A DNA stretch of 64,000 nucleotides from positions 1,436,001 to 1,500,000 of the forward strand of contig NZ_CP048268.1 in the NCBI RefSeq assembly GCF_019469265.1, read 5' to 3'. The position numbers were made by a program, and so were the translations under genes. The stretch's first letter is position 1. Every line of letters starts with the position of its first letter. The notes below the pieces were generated by a model that searched no databases, was not told where the DNA came from, and worked only from the letters and a program-made list of their open reading frames with translations. This DNA is from Lactobacillus panisapium. Lineage in GTDB: Bacteria; Bacillota; Bacilli; Lactobacillales; Lactobacillaceae. Positions 8,984 through 18,976 of the stretch are shown piece after piece.

Positions 8984-9415
8984 ATGGCTGAATTAGATAA
9001 AGATTGTTTATTCTGTAAAATTATTCGTGGTGAAGTTCCTAGCTACACTATTTTTGAAAATGATGATGTCAAGGCATTCTTAGATTTGTCGCAAGTAAAC
9101 CCTGGTCATACTTTGATGGTCCCAAAAAAGCACATTGCTAACTTTTTTGATTACACAGCTGACGATGCGCAGAGATTCTTAAAATATATTCCTGCGATTG
9201 CTAATGCAATCAAAAATTATGACCCAAAAATTACAGGGATGAATATTAGCACCAATAATGGCGCTAGCGCAAATCAGGTGGTAATGCATTCACATATTCA
9301 TTTTGTTCCTCGTTTCGAAGGTGATGGTCTAAAAATCGTTACCAGAAACAACGAGGCAAACTATACTGAAGCAGATTACCAAAAAATTGCAGAGCAAATT
9401 AAGGCCCAGTTTTAA
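8984..9415 (+). CDS. hit: HIT family nucleotide hydrolase
   Basis: 143 residues. Zn-type Cys pair CLFCKII (residues 8-14) and the histidine-triad motif HSHIHFVPR near residue 102, whose central His is the nucleophile in nucleoside phosphoramidate hydrolysis. The family also has PSYTIFENDDVKAFLDLSQVNPGHTL, all present. AGAGG precedes the ATG at about 9 nt. It is divergent from ecsAB and followed 9 nt later by a small membrane-anchored gene, so the two form one unit. The physiological substrate is unknown. Confidence 0.95.
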   Translation: MAELDKDCLFCKIIRGEVPSYTIFENDDVKAFLDLSQVNPGHTLMVPKKHIANFFDYTADDAQRFLKYIPAIANAIKNYDPKITGMNISTNNGASANQVVMHSHIHFVPRFEGDGLKIVTRNNEANYTEADYQKIAEQIKAQF

Positions 9416-9424
9416 GGAGAAATT

Positions 9425-9766
9425 ATGAAGAAATTTAGTCTTGGACTAGCAGTCGGTGCCGGATTTGGCATGGTTTTATCATTATTTAGAGACAAAAACG
9501 GTCGACGTCTTGGTCAACCAATTCAAGATCAATTTCAGGGTACAAAGGAAGATATCAGCGATTTAACTAACGCAATTGGGAGCTTGCAAGAAGCTCGCCA
9601 AGAACTAAATGCCTCGCTACCTCCTGTTAAAAAGAATCTTACTGAATTGGAAAAAGATATTCAATATTATCAAATGAGCATTTCGCGGATAATCGCCCAA
9701 TTGCAGAAACAGACACAAAAAATTAGTGAAGATATTACACAAAATCTGCCAAAGAAATCGGAATAA
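9425..9766 (+). CDS. small membrane-anchored coiled-coil protein (YtxH-like)
   Basis: 113 residues. Residues 4-21 (FSLGLAVGAGFGMVLSLF) are a single glycine-rich membrane segment, followed by charged sequence and a predicted amphipathic coiled coil (residues 40-105). This layout resembles YtxH/DUF948-type Gram-positive proteins, but I cannot assign a function. AAGGAGA precedes the ATG, and it is 9 nt after hit. Position between hit and prsA is common in lactobacilli. Confidence 0.75.
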   Translation: MKKFSLGLAVGAGFGMVLSLFRDKNGRRLGQPIQDQFQGTKEDISDLTNAIGSLQEARQELNASLPPVKKNLTELEKDIQYYQMSISRIIAQLQKQTQKISEDITQNLPKKSE

Positions 9767-9892
9767 TGCTAAAAAATTATAAAGAAAGTTTGTTTTTTTA
9801 GTGAAAACGATAAAATTAAAAACTAGAGCTGCCAGTTTATGTTATATTAATTGACGGTGACTTAATTTATTAAGGATGTGGAGAATTACTTT

Positions 9893-10792
9893 ATGAAAAA
9901 ATATTTTAAGAAAATTGCTGCAGTAGCCGCTGTAGCCGGAATTGCTTTATCAACTGCTGCTTGTTCTAATGATGGCAAGACAGTTGCCTCCTACAAGGGT
10001 GGTAAAATTACCCAAAAAGACTACTACGATGAAATGAAGAAATCGCAAGCTGGTCAAACCGCTCTTGCTAACATGATTATTAACCATGTTTTGGAACAAC
10101 AATATGGTAATAAAGTTTCTAAGAGTGAAGTTAACAAGCAATTTGATAATTACAAAAAGCAATATGGTTCCCAATTTAACGCTGTATTGCAACAAAACGG
10201 TATGACTGTTTCAGGCTTTAAGCAAAACCTTAAGACTAACTTACTTAGTGAGGCAGCTTTAAAAGACGTTAAGAAGATTTCTAAGAGTCAAGAGGACAAG
10301 GCTTGGAAATCATATCAACCAAAAGTTACCGTTCAACATATTTTAGTTGCCAAGAAATCACAAGCTGAAGATATCATTAAGCAATTAAAAGATGGTAAGA
10401 GCTTCAAGAGCTTAGTTAAAAAATACTCACTTGATACTGGTACTAAATCCAACGAAGGAAAATTACCTGCCTTTGATTCAACCGATTCAACTTTAGACCC
10501 AGCATTTAAGAATGCGGCATTCAAGTTAAAGACCGGTGAAACCACCAGCAGCCCAGTTAAATCACAATCTGGTTACCATGTAATTAGAATGATTAAACAC
10601 CCTGGTAAAGGCACATTTGCTTCACACAAGAAGGAAATTGATGATCAGATTTATCGTTCAATGTCACAAGATCAAGAAACAATGCGTAGCGTAATATCGA
10701 CTGTATTGAAAAAAGCCGATGTTAATATTAAAGATAACGATCTTAAGAATGTCTTATCTTCATACATTTCTACTTCAGATGCAAAGAAATAA
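9893..10792 (+). CDS. prsA: foldase PrsA, peptidyl-prolyl cis-trans isomerase lipoprotein
   Basis: Extracytoplasmic membrane-anchored foldase that helps secreted proteins fold. 299 residues. Signal peptide MKKYFKKIAAVAAVAGIAL ends in the lipobox STAAC, so Cys is lipidated. The parvulin domain spans about residues 144-238 (VTVQHILVAKK, FKSLVKKYSLDTGTKSNEG, QSGYHVIRM). The start at 9893 has GGAG 9 nt upstream; a GTG at 9878 would add an unlikely prefix. It has its own terminator. The ecs-hit-prsA linkage is conserved in Bacillota and fits a secretion-related locus. Confidence 0.95.
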   Translation: MKKYFKKIAAVAAVAGIALSTAACSNDGKTVASYKGGKITQKDYYDEMKKSQAGQTALANMIINHVLEQQYGNKVSKSEVNKQFDNYKKQYGSQFNAVLQQNGMTVSGFKQNLKTNLLSEAALKDVKKISKSQEDKAWKSYQPKVTVQHILVAKKSQAEDIIKQLKDGKSFKSLVKKYSLDTGTKSNEGKLPAFDSTDSTLDPAFKNAAFKLKTGETTSSPVKSQSGYHVIRMIKHPGKGTFASHKKEIDDQIYRSMSQDQETMRSVISTVLKKADVNIKDNDLKNVLSSYISTSDAKK

Positions 10793-10811
10793 GCATAGTT
10801 TAATCGCGAAT

Positions 10812-10843
10812 AAAAAAGAAGTTCAAATGAACTTCTTTTTTTT
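10812..10843. terminator. bidirectional terminator between prsA and yhaM
   Basis: AAAGAAGTTCA and TGAACTTCTTT form a perfect stem with T runs on both strands; it serves the convergent prsA and yhaM genes. Confidence 0.85.
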
Positions 10844-11819
10844 ACTCTAATTTTCTAGCTTTAGTTAACGGTTCGTCTTTTTTTGGCCGATAAAATTTCC
10901 TGCCACCTTGGCTCATAATATTATCAGTAAAATTACCCGGCCGCGTATTTTGCAAAGCGTTAGTAATTGCATAAACAGCAGCATCCAAATCGTCTATGCG
11001 GTGTAACAATTCGGCTTCCAATAATGCTGGTAATTTAGGTGAGCCGTACTCAAATTTACCATGGTGCGATAAGACCATGTGCCGTAACAACAAAATATCC
11101 TCGGCTTCTAAATCGAAATTAAGTTCCTTAGCCGCCAGCATAATTTGTTCATCTATTAATACTAAATGCCCGACCAAATTACCTTCAGTGGTATATTGCG
11201 TTGCAGCTGGTCCAGTTAATTCAAGAACTTTACCCATGTCATGCAAAATACAGCCAGCATATAAAAGCGACCTGTCTACCTGCGGATAGTTGTCGGCAAT
11301 TGCCTTGGCATCCCGCAGCATTGACAGCGTATGATAGGCTAAACCGCCTCTAACCGCATGATGATTGCTTTTTCCAGCGGGATAATCATAGAAACGCTCA
11401 CCCCATTTTTTCAGTAAAAAACGAACTATGCGATTCCATGTCGGATTTAAGATTTCAAATACATACTGATTAATTTCCTCTTTCATGACAGAAATTTTTT
11501 CAGGTGCCGACTTAATAAATTGCTTAAGATCATAGCCTTCTTCAGGACCAACAACTCGTAAACTATAAATCTTGATTTGTGGTTGTCCTTGATATTCCTC
11601 ACGTTTGCCATCTAATTCAACAATGGTGCCAGCACTAAAAGTCGCAGCATCCTGATTATTGGCATCCCAAAAGTTACCACGAATTTCACCTGACGAATCA
11701 CCAAAGGACATTGCTAAATATAGCTTGCCCTTTTTCGTATGTCGCAGTTGTGAATTTTTAATTAATACAACTGCCTCCAATTCTTCACCATCATTATAAT
11801 CCAGCAAACGTTTATACAT
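10842..11819 (-). CDS. yhaM: 3'-5' exoribonuclease YhaM
   Basis: 325 residues. An N-terminal OB-fold (VVLIKNSQLRHTKKGKLYLAMSFGD, residues 18-95) binds nucleic acid. The C-terminal HD domain contains HHAVRGGLAYHTLSML and ILHDMGKV with the metal-binding His-Asp. YhaM degrades RNA, and also single-stranded DNA, from the 3' end. The start at 11819 overlaps the upstream yhaN-like gene by 8 nt, so the two are translationally coupled in a yhaO-yhaN-yhaM operon. Confidence 0.94.
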   Translation of the reverse strand: MYKRLLDYNDGEELEAVVLIKNSQLRHTKKGKLYLAMSFGDSSGEIRGNFWDANNQDAATFSAGTIVELDGKREEYQGQPQIKIYSLRVVGPEEGYDLKQFIKSAPEKISVMKEEINQYVFEILNPTWNRIVRFLLKKWGERFYDYPAGKSNHHAVRGGLAYHTLSMLRDAKAIADNYPQVDRSLLYAGCILHDMGKVLELTGPAATQYTTEGNLVGHLVLIDEQIMLAAKELNFDLEAEDILLLRHMVLSHHGKFEYGSPKLPALLEAELLHRIDDLDAAVYAITNALQNTRPGNFTDNIMSQGGRKFYRPKKDEPLTKARKLE

Positions 11820-14313
11820 TCTCGGTTCCTTTCCTAAAAGTTAGTGGCTGAATATGCAATTTTTCAACTAAAGTGGATTGCGCAGTAAAAATTAACACCT
11901 GATTGTTTTGCGCTACTTGATCCAATAGTTGCTTAATCTGGTCAACTCGTTGATCATCAAAATTGACAAAAGAATCATCAATTAAAATTGGTAAGTTGAT
12001 TTGATCTTTTATTTGCTGAACAAATGCTAGTTTTAATGCAAAGTACAGTTGTTCAGAAGTACCACGAGACAAATACTGTATCTTGATCTTCTTGCCATCA
12101 TAACGAGTAACTGTTAGTTTCTTGTCAATTTCAATACTATTATACCGATTATTTGTTAATAGTCGCAAATATTCTTTTGCCAGTACTAACATTTTAGGAA
12201 AGCGTTCATTTGAAGCTAAATCTAGTGCCCGCGCAATCCATTTTGATACGGCTAAATCTGCTAAATATTCAGTACTTAAATTCTGAAACTTAGTTTTTAG
12301 GTTAGCTAAATCTTGCTTAGCTGAAAAGACGGCGTTTGAGTTAGCTAGGTTAGTCATCTTAACACTCAACTCAGCCTTTGTCGCTTGTAATTGGCGTATC
12401 TTTTCTTGCTGATTGGCAATTTGCTGTAATAATTCTTGAAGCTTGGATTGCAAAGCAGTATCTTGCTGAATTAATTTTAACTCAGCCATATCTTGCTTAA
12501 GATTTGTCGTTAAAACATTAATTTCAGCCTGGAGTTGTTCCTGCTTTAATTTAGCTGATTTAAGCGCCGTATAGCCCGCCATGTCAGTTACATTAGCTGC
12601 AGCAAAAAGTGCATTTAATTTTAAATCGAGCTCCTTAATACGAGAATTATTATCAGCAATTGTACTTTGCAAACTAGCTTTTTCTTCGCTACTTTGACGG
12701 GCAAGATTTTCCTGTGTTTCTAACTGGTCTAAAGCAGTAAGAATACTCTCAAAGTCTGGCTGGACTTCTTGGTGAAGAAGTTGACTAATCTTATCAGCAA
12801 GTTTACTAGACTGTAAAAGTAAATCTTCTTCTTGGCTTTCAACTACTTTTTCTTTTTGAATTTGTAATTGATATTGCCGCCACGCGTTAAGCAAATTCGG
12901 TAGATCCAATAGGTCCGGTTCTAATTCATACTTACTGGTAAAAGCGGCCCGCTGTTTTTGAGCTAAATCTCTTTGCTCTTCCTGCTGGGCCTTAACCTCC
13001 CTAGCCTGCTTTTGTTTAGTGAAACCACACATTCCACAGACAATACCGCCAAATAGCGCGGCTCCGCCAAATAGCGGTGAATTGACTACCAACAGAATTA
13101 AACCAAGAATGATGATTAAGCCAGAACCAATCAGCCAATATCTTCCATCAGTTTGAGTGTTTTGCCTTGAAGAGTCATCTTTTAAAGACAAATTTTGGTA
13201 ATCTGTTTGCAATGTAACCATTTGATCTTGATTAAAATCAGCTACCTTGGCCAATGCGGGTTTAAGAGTAACTAGCTGTTCTTTTTCACTGGCAATTTGC
13301 TTCTGCTTTTGTAAACAAGAGCGATATTCTGAGCGCCATTGCAAAACTTCAGGCTTTTTTTGAACCAATTCATGCTCATTTTGGAGCGAATTATCTTGAC
13401 CAGCAACTTTGGCTAGTCGTTTTTGCAAATTTTCCATCTGTTTTTGCAAATTTTGCTTTTCTATCAGCAAATTTTGCGCTTCTTGATATTGTTGTTCATC
13501 AAAGTAAACAGTTTTTACTTCTTGCTTTAACTTGGTAAGTTTTTGGTAGCTCGGCAGTAATCTTTGCAGTTGTTCAGCATGCTTTTGTTTATCTTGCAGC
13601 TTGGTTAAAAGTGCTTCCTGTTCAGTTAATTGTGCTTGCTGATCACTGAACTGCTTTTGCAATTCTTGGTAGTCGGAAAATTCTTCCTCTGCCTCATCAA
13701 CCTTGATTTTCTGCTCTTTTAACTGCTTAAGCAACTGATTAAGCGGCGGATTAGTCCCACCTTTTTTAAATAATGTACTTGCTTTTTTGGCAAAATCGTC
13801 ACGCAGATCAATCAGCTTGTCACTATTAGCAGCGCCTAAATAATAAATGCGTTCAAGCAAATCTGTCTGTCCAATAGTGCCAACTTTGGCTAACATGTCT
13901 TGATTAAAGATAAAGCTGTCCGAATAAAATTCACCGTCAATATTTTTTAACTGATCAAAAAAAATATTTTCCGGAACAACCTGTCCATTACGCTTAACAG
14001 TTAGCGTACCAACTTTAGAACCCTTGCCCGGTGCATACAGGCGTTCCAACTCAAATGTATTAGCCTGCTCATCCGTAAAAAACAATGATCCACCCATTGG
14101 GCTGACCCTTGCTAAAGGTTTATAATCTTCAAAAAAAGCAGAAGTATGCTTGGCTAGGTGAAAACCAAATAGAACTTGTTTAATAAAAGCAACAATCGTA
14201 CTTTTACCAGCTTCATTAGCACCAAAAAAAACCGTGAGATTAGATTCCGGCAGTTCAAACGTAAAATCAGAGAATTGGCCAAAATTGACAACCTTAATCT
14301 TCGTTAATTTCAT
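11812..14313 (-). CDS. yhaN: SMC/RecF-like AAA ATPase, YhaN family
   Basis: 833 residues. Walker A is GANEAGKST near residue 32, with the Walker B region PILIDDSFVNFDD near residue 775. Between them lies a long glutamine-rich coiled coil. A hydrophobic hairpin near residues 390-432 interrupts the coiled coil, so the protein is probably membrane-tethered. It resembles SbcC and pairs with the YhaO nuclease (SbcD-like) whose gene overlaps by 20 nt upstream. The likely job is DNA end processing at the membrane, but the pair is little characterised. Overlap with yhaM (8 nt) argues for a single operon. Confidence 0.88.
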   Translation of the reverse strand: MKLTKIKVVNFGQFSDFTFELPESNLTVFFGANEAGKSTIVAFIKQVLFGFHLAKHTSAFFEDYKPLARVSPMGGSLFFTDEQANTFELERLYAPGKGSKVGTLTVKRNGQVVPENIFFDQLKNIDGEFYSDSFIFNQDMLAKVGTIGQTDLLERIYYLGAANSDKLIDLRDDFAKKASTLFKKGGTNPPLNQLLKQLKEQKIKVDEAEEEFSDYQELQKQFSDQQAQLTEQEALLTKLQDKQKHAEQLQRLLPSYQKLTKLKQEVKTVYFDEQQYQEAQNLLIEKQNLQKQMENLQKRLAKVAGQDNSLQNEHELVQKKPEVLQWRSEYRSCLQKQKQIASEKEQLVTLKPALAKVADFNQDQMVTLQTDYQNLSLKDDSSRQNTQTDGRYWLIGSGLIIILGLILLVVNSPLFGGAALFGGIVCGMCGFTKQKQAREVKAQQEEQRDLAQKQRAAFTSKYELEPDLLDLPNLLNAWRQYQLQIQKEKVVESQEEDLLLQSSKLADKISQLLHQEVQPDFESILTALDQLETQENLARQSSEEKASLQSTIADNNSRIKELDLKLNALFAAANVTDMAGYTALKSAKLKQEQLQAEINVLTTNLKQDMAELKLIQQDTALQSKLQELLQQIANQQEKIRQLQATKAELSVKMTNLANSNAVFSAKQDLANLKTKFQNLSTEYLADLAVSKWIARALDLASNERFPKMLVLAKEYLRLLTNNRYNSIEIDKKLTVTRYDGKKIKIQYLSRGTSEQLYFALKLAFVQQIKDQINLPILIDDSFVNFDDQRVDQIKQLLDQVAQNNQVLIFTAQSTLVEKLHIQPLTFRKGTENV

Positions 14314-15511
14314 CGCTAATTCCTTTCAATTTACTATTCAGTTTGACCTCAGCAAGTTGTTGCACTTGCTCTTCGAAAAGCGTACTTTGGGCAAGTTCGG
14401 CCGCAAAATCATCTTTTTTAGCCCAATCATTACTGAAAGACTGAAACTCTTGCTGGTCAAAAACTTCTTTTTCAGCTTGCTTGAAATAAACCTGATCATT
14501 TTCGGCAATTTCTAGGTGACTGTTGCTGGCCAGTCGCACATCCACTAATTGTGATTCACAATCTAGTTGCTGCGAGATCATGTGCCAGAAATCACTTTCC
14601 TGAATCATTTCACGTTCTTTTGCACTCAGATACTCGGCACCAATAATTTTTAGGCAGTAATAAGTCGTTACCGAAGAAGTGAGATTATCGCAAATTAAAG
14701 TCTGCAAATCAGCTTGGGACAGCGGTTTTTGCAATTTAATAGCAACTTTTTGCCAGACAATAGGACAAGTAGAAATAAATTGAATTTTTGTTTCTTTTGT
14801 TTGCTCATTTATTTCGCCCAGATAACAGCCTTTTTCGTCTGTTTCATTGATATGACGCCCTTGCAAATTGCCAGGATAAACAATCCAAGGAGTAGTTGAT
14901 AAAACTTGTCGCAAATGAATGTGCCCTAAAGCAAAGTAATCATAGTTTAACTCTTTTAGTTCGGTTAAATTAAATGGAGCATATACATTTTGACTACTTT
15001 GGCCTGACTTTTCTTGTGCGTGCATTAAGCCAAAAGTATAATGTCTGCCTTTAGCTGGAAATTCACTAATCTTATTGGTAGTGATGTGATTTTTTAAATA
15101 AGAAAAACCCGTGACCTCGTACTCAAAGCCGTTAGCTGTTTGATAACTGACGGTTTCAACCGTTTCACCATCACCTAATAATTTAAAATAGGGACTTGCT
15201 GAAATTAATAAGTCTTCTTTTTTCATATGATCATGGTTTCCAAAAATCATGACCACTTGAATCTTGGCATCGGTTAGCCTCGCAATTTGTTGTGCAAAAA
15301 AGATTTGACTACTGGGATTAGGTCGAGCACTATCAAACGTATCCCCTGCGATCAACACAAGATCAACATTTTCTTGCAAGGCCAAATCAACGACTTTTGT
15401 TAATGACTGGTTAGGAGCGTCATGAATGGATGAAGAACTCCTAGATGGCAAAAAAGATAGCCCCAAAAAAGGACTATCTAAGTGCGCATCAGCAAAATGA
15501 ATAAATTTCAT
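14294..15511 (-). CDS. yhaO: DNA repair exonuclease, SbcD/YhaO family
   Basis: 405 residues. Calcineurin-like metallophosphoesterase with the Mre11/SbcD motifs FADAHLDSPF (residues 6-15), LIAGDTFD, IFGNHDHMKKED, LMHAQEKSG and ALGHIHLRQ. These bind two metal ions for phosphodiester cleavage. The C-terminal third is likely the contact region for the YhaN ATPase. The start at 15511 is 8 nt from the stop of the upstream YlbF-family gene, and the gene overlaps yhaN by 20 nt. The complex is expected to be the cytoplasmic SbcCD-like nuclease of this locus. Confidence 0.92.
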   Translation of the reverse strand: MKFIHFADAHLDSPFLGLSFLPSRSSSSIHDAPNQSLTKVVDLALQENVDLVLIAGDTFDSARPNPSSQIFFAQQIARLTDAKIQVVMIFGNHDHMKKEDLLISASPYFKLLGDGETVETVSYQTANGFEYEVTGFSYLKNHITTNKISEFPAKGRHYTFGLMHAQEKSGQSSQNVYAPFNLTELKELNYDYFALGHIHLRQVLSTTPWIVYPGNLQGRHINETDEKGCYLGEINEQTKETKIQFISTCPIVWQKVAIKLQKPLSQADLQTLICDNLTSSVTTYYCLKIIGAEYLSAKEREMIQESDFWHMISQQLDCESQLVDVRLASNSHLEIAENDQVYFKQAEKEVFDQQEFQSFSNDWAKKDDFAAELAQSTLFEEQVQQLAEVKLNSKLKGISDEINED

Positions 15512-15519
15512 TGTTGTAT

Positions 15520-15870
15520 CTAGTTTCTAAGACCCTTGTATAGATCATTAATTGGTTGGGTAATTACTTTTTGAACTTCTTCAACTGTATTATAAAGGCC
15601 TTGTTCTGCCTCTAACAGCTTCAAAATTTGGGGATCTTTTTGAACTTGTTCATTTAAGTTCTTATATTCTTCCTGCATTTCTTGTGTCAATTCTTGACCT
15701 TGTGATTGAACGTTCATAATTGTATTTTGCATCTTGTCCATCTTCTTAAACAAATCTGAACTTTCTGCATTATTTTTAACTCCGTCAATTGCAACTTGTA
15801 AAGTCTTAAATTCATCAATTTCTTGCAAATCAGAAGCTAATTGATTGGTTGCGTCATAAATATTTACCAT
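15520..15870 (-). CDS. YlbF/YmcA (DUF964) family regulator
   Basis: 116 residues, mostly alpha-helical and rich in Glu/Gln. The sequence matches the YheA/YmcA/YlbF family, whose Bacillus members YlbF and YmcA form a complex that modulates RNase Y. The ATG at 15870 has AGGAGG upstream. It starts the run with yhaO, yhaN and yhaM, so RNA turnover (YhaM) and a possible RNase Y regulator sit in one transcript. Which paralogue it is (YheA-like is most likely from position next to yhaO) cannot be settled here. Confidence 0.85.
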   Translation of the reverse strand: MVNIYDATNQLASDLQEIDEFKTLQVAIDGVKNNAESSDLFKKMDKMQNTIMNVQSQGQELTQEMQEEYKNLNEQVQKDPQILKLLEAEQGLYNTVEEVQKVITQPINDLYKGLRN

Positions 15871-15886
15871 GATTAAATCCTCCTAA

Positions 15887-17944
15887 TTATCGGTCAAAAA
15901 GACCCTTCAAATCATTATACCATTCATTAAGCTTTTCTCCCGCAGATCCTAAACCTTTTTGTATTTTTTCATTCAAGCCATTAGTCCAGTCCGAATTAGA
16001 ACCGTTGTTTTGAATAATTTGTTTAGGAGCCTGCTCAGTAAATTGATTTTGTGCAGTATAAGGAAGAATCCCTTCCATTTCTGCTTTGTATAATCTGGTA
16101 ATCTCCGTTTCAGAAACACCATGCATAAAGTGCTGTTTATTAGTGCGATCATAGCCAACCCAAGTAGCAACGACTACATCAGGCGTATAACCTACAATCC
16201 ACTGGTCTTTGGTACCAAACCCATATGAATTTGGTACTTCCGTTGAGCCCGTCTTACCAGCAACGCGGTAACCGGCTGGTTGAGCCGATGTACCTGTACC
16301 ACCAGCAAAAACGCCTAAAAGCATTGTAGTCATTTCTTTTGCTGTGCTTTCAGAAATAATCCGGTGTTTTCCAATATCGTGATTTTCACCAATTACGTTG
16401 CCGCTAGCATCGGTAATTTTAGTAATGAAGTAGGAATTATTGGGAAGATTTCCCTTATTGGCAAAAGCAGAATATGCTCGCGCCATTTGCATAGGAGAAA
16501 CTCCAGTTGATAACCCCCCTAAGGCCAAAGCAAGGTTTTGATCCTCTTTGGCTACTTTAATACCGAAATTATTGGCCGATTGGACACCCTTAGACACACC
16601 AATCCGGTCAAGTAACCAAACGGCTGGCACGTTTTTACTTTGTGCTAATGCCACGTACATTGGGATCTTATTAGAATAACCGTTATCAACGTTATGCGGC
16701 TGATAGCCATTTTTACCAAAGCGCTGCAATTTATTCGACAGCTGTGAATCATAATGATAGCCCTGCTGGAGAGCTGGTGCATAAGAAACAATTGGTTTAA
16801 TTGATGAGCCCGGCTGCCGTTTCATTTGGGTTGCACGATTATAACCGCGAAAGACGTGCTTTCCTCGTCCACCAATGACGGCACGAACAGCTCCAGTACT
16901 TGGATCCATCACCACACTGGCTCCTTGAGTCTTTGTTCCGTCAGAAGACCCCTGCGGAAATAGCCAGTCTTGAGCAAATTTTTCCTGAAGTTGCTGCTGA
17001 TAATTTTGGTTTAACGTCGTATAAATACGAAGCCCCTTATTCATCACATCTTCTTCTTTTAGACCGTAGCGATTAATCGCCTCATCGACCACAGCATCAA
17101 AAAAGTAGGGATAACGATAACCATCCTGATTATGATAGGTATCACGTAAAGTTAAACTTTGTCTTTGAGCTATTTGTGCTTGCTGTTTGGTTAGCTTATC
17201 ATTCGAAACCATCAAGTCCAAAACCAAATTACGTCTTGAAAGCGAATAATTCAGATGATCGATTGGATTATATTTACTTGGATTCCGCAAAATTCCAGCT
17301 AAACAAGCTCCTTCGCCCACCGTTAACTGGCTAGCATCTTTACCAAAATATTTCCTGCTGGCATCCTGCACGCCCCAAACACCGTTACCAAAGTAAGCCT
17401 TGTTCAGATACATAGTTAAAATATCTTTTTTGGAGTAAACGTGCGTAATCTCAATCGCAAAAAATAGTTCTTCTACTTTACGTGAGATAGTTTGACGCTG
17501 CGTTAATAAAGCATTTTTGGCTAGTTGCTGCGTTAAAGTTGAACCACCACCAGAAATTTGTCCTCGGTGAATCACTAACCCTAAAGCTGCTCTAGCCATC
17601 CCCTTAATACTAAAGCCAGGATTAGTCCAAAAAGTTCGATCTTCAGTTGAAATTACGGCATTTTTGACGTTAGGTGAAATTTTATTGTATTCAACAAAAG
17701 TCCCCTTTTGCGAGTATAAAGAACCCGCCTTTTGATTTTTATGATCATAAATAGCCGTGGTTGTCGAAAGGGATGCTTTTAAATTTGAGATGTTTGAAGT
17801 TTTTACTTTGACGGTATAATAAGTACAAACCAAAAAAGTGAAGGTTAGCAGGATCAAGATAATCCAGCGCCCGATATAAAAACGGTGATCAAACCGGTGC
17901 CACAAGCCACCAAGTCCGTTTCTCTTTGGTTCATTATTTTCCAT
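15887..17944 (-). CDS. bifunctional penicillin-binding protein, PBP1A/2A family
   Basis: 685 residues. Polymerises glycan and crosslinks peptidoglycan outside the membrane. One N-terminal membrane anchor (about residues 26-48). The GT51 transglycosylase has EDRTFWTNPGFS near residue 100 and GGGSTLTQQLAKN. The transpeptidase has the SxxK motif SSIK near residue 380, SKN in AQSKNVPA, and KTGST near residue 566. The start at 17944 (MENNEPKRNG) has AGGAG 8 nt upstream; a longer reading to 17968 lacks a ribosome site. It lies 16 nt before the YlbF-family gene and may head that operon. Confidence 0.94.
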   Translation of the reverse strand: MENNEPKRNGLGGLWHRFDHRFYIGRWIILILLTFTFLVCTYYTVKVKTSNISNLKASLSTTTAIYDHKNQKAGSLYSQKGTFVEYNKISPNVKNAVISTEDRTFWTNPGFSIKGMARAALGLVIHRGQISGGGSTLTQQLAKNALLTQRQTISRKVEELFFAIEITHVYSKKDILTMYLNKAYFGNGVWGVQDASRKYFGKDASQLTVGEGACLAGILRNPSKYNPIDHLNYSLSRRNLVLDLMVSNDKLTKQQAQIAQRQSLTLRDTYHNQDGYRYPYFFDAVVDEAINRYGLKEEDVMNKGLRIYTTLNQNYQQQLQEKFAQDWLFPQGSSDGTKTQGASVVMDPSTGAVRAVIGGRGKHVFRGYNRATQMKRQPGSSIKPIVSYAPALQQGYHYDSQLSNKLQRFGKNGYQPHNVDNGYSNKIPMYVALAQSKNVPAVWLLDRIGVSKGVQSANNFGIKVAKEDQNLALALGGLSTGVSPMQMARAYSAFANKGNLPNNSYFITKITDASGNVIGENHDIGKHRIISESTAKEMTTMLLGVFAGGTGTSAQPAGYRVAGKTGSTEVPNSYGFGTKDQWIVGYTPDVVVATWVGYDRTNKQHFMHGVSETEITRLYKAEMEGILPYTAQNQFTEQAPKQIIQNNGSNSDWTNGLNEKIQKGLGSAGEKLNEWYNDLKGLFDR

Positions 17945-18029
17945 TTTATCTGCTCCTTTTAGAAACAACTAAAATTGTATCATATCAGAAAGTATTACCT
18001 TTATTTTCAAAAAGATTTAATAAATATTT

Positions 18030-18899
18030 ATGAGCTATTATTTTACACTTAATTACCCCAAAAAACTTAAACCATGTTCTGTCAGTGACTTGTTACGGCA
18101 ACTTTTACTTCCGCGAAAATGGCGCCATTATCTGCGAATCAACCGTAAGGTTTTAATTAACGGCCAATACCGTTATTTTAATCAGCTTGTCTATCCAGAC
18201 GAAAAAATTGACCTAATTCTTGATCATGTTGAGTCTGAACAAGGGATTTATTTACCAAGTGGAAAATTTCCTGACCCAATCTACGAGGATCACGACTTGT
18301 TAATTATTAATAAGCCAGCGGGCCAAAAGACCCATCCCAATCAGGGAGAAACCAATACGGCTTTAAATGATTGTGCCACTTATTTAAAATACACTCCCTA
18401 CATTGTACACCGTTTAGATATGCTAACGAGTGGATTGCTTTTAGTGGCTAAAAATCCGGCCGTTGTTCCCATTCTTAATCGTGAATTAACAACTAAAATA
18501 TTTCACAGAGAGTACTTAGCCGTCGTCAATCAAACACGTAGCTTACCAGAAAAAGGCACAATTAACTTGCCGATTGGCCATGATCCAATGGATAAACGCA
18601 AAAGAATGATTCGCTCAGATGGTCTAAAATCCTGTACCCATTATCAAGTTTTACAAAAATGCTCCGATCAGACAGCACTTGTTAAACTGTCGCTTGAAAC
18701 CGGTCGAACCCATCAGATTAGGGTTCATTTAGCCGCAATTGGCTGCCCAATTGTCGGTGATCCATTATATAATCCTCAGTGCAATCCGGATGACTTTTTA
18801 CACCTAACAGCATTTCAGATGTCCTTAATAAAGCCGTTTAGTTTCAATCAAATCAAAGTCAAATTGCCAAAAGAAAAAATTATTTTACTAAACCAATAA
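18030..18899 (+). CDS. RluA/RluD family pseudouridine synthase
   Basis: 289 residues. Isomerises uridine to pseudouridine in rRNA or tRNA. The catalytic motif IVHRLDMLTSGLLLVAK carries the essential Asp; upstream IYEDHDLLIINKPAGQKTHP and downstream TGRTHQIRVHLAAIG and IVGDPLY are typical RluA-family motifs. The N-terminal region is S4-like (NRKVLINGQY). Divergent from the PBP gene. The target nucleotide cannot be inferred. Confidence 0.92.
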   Translation: MSYYFTLNYPKKLKPCSVSDLLRQLLLPRKWRHYLRINRKVLINGQYRYFNQLVYPDEKIDLILDHVESEQGIYLPSGKFPDPIYEDHDLLIINKPAGQKTHPNQGETNTALNDCATYLKYTPYIVHRLDMLTSGLLLVAKNPAVVPILNRELTTKIFHREYLAVVNQTRSLPEKGTINLPIGHDPMDKRKRMIRSDGLKSCTHYQVLQKCSDQTALVKLSLETGRTHQIRVHLAAIGCPIVGDPLYNPQCNPDDFLHLTAFQMSLIKPFSFNQIKVKLPKEKIILLNQ

Positions 18900-18931
18900 A
18901 AAAGCCATGAGAAATAGCTCATGGCTTTTTT
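18898..18931. terminator. bidirectional terminator
   Basis: AAAGCCATGAG and CTCATGGCTTT form a perfect stem with T/A runs on both sides, between the pseudouridine synthase and convergent pepI. Confidence 0.85.
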
Positions 18932-18976
18932 GACTTTAAAACACTAGTCACTTTTTTTAATTTACACTGCAGTTAA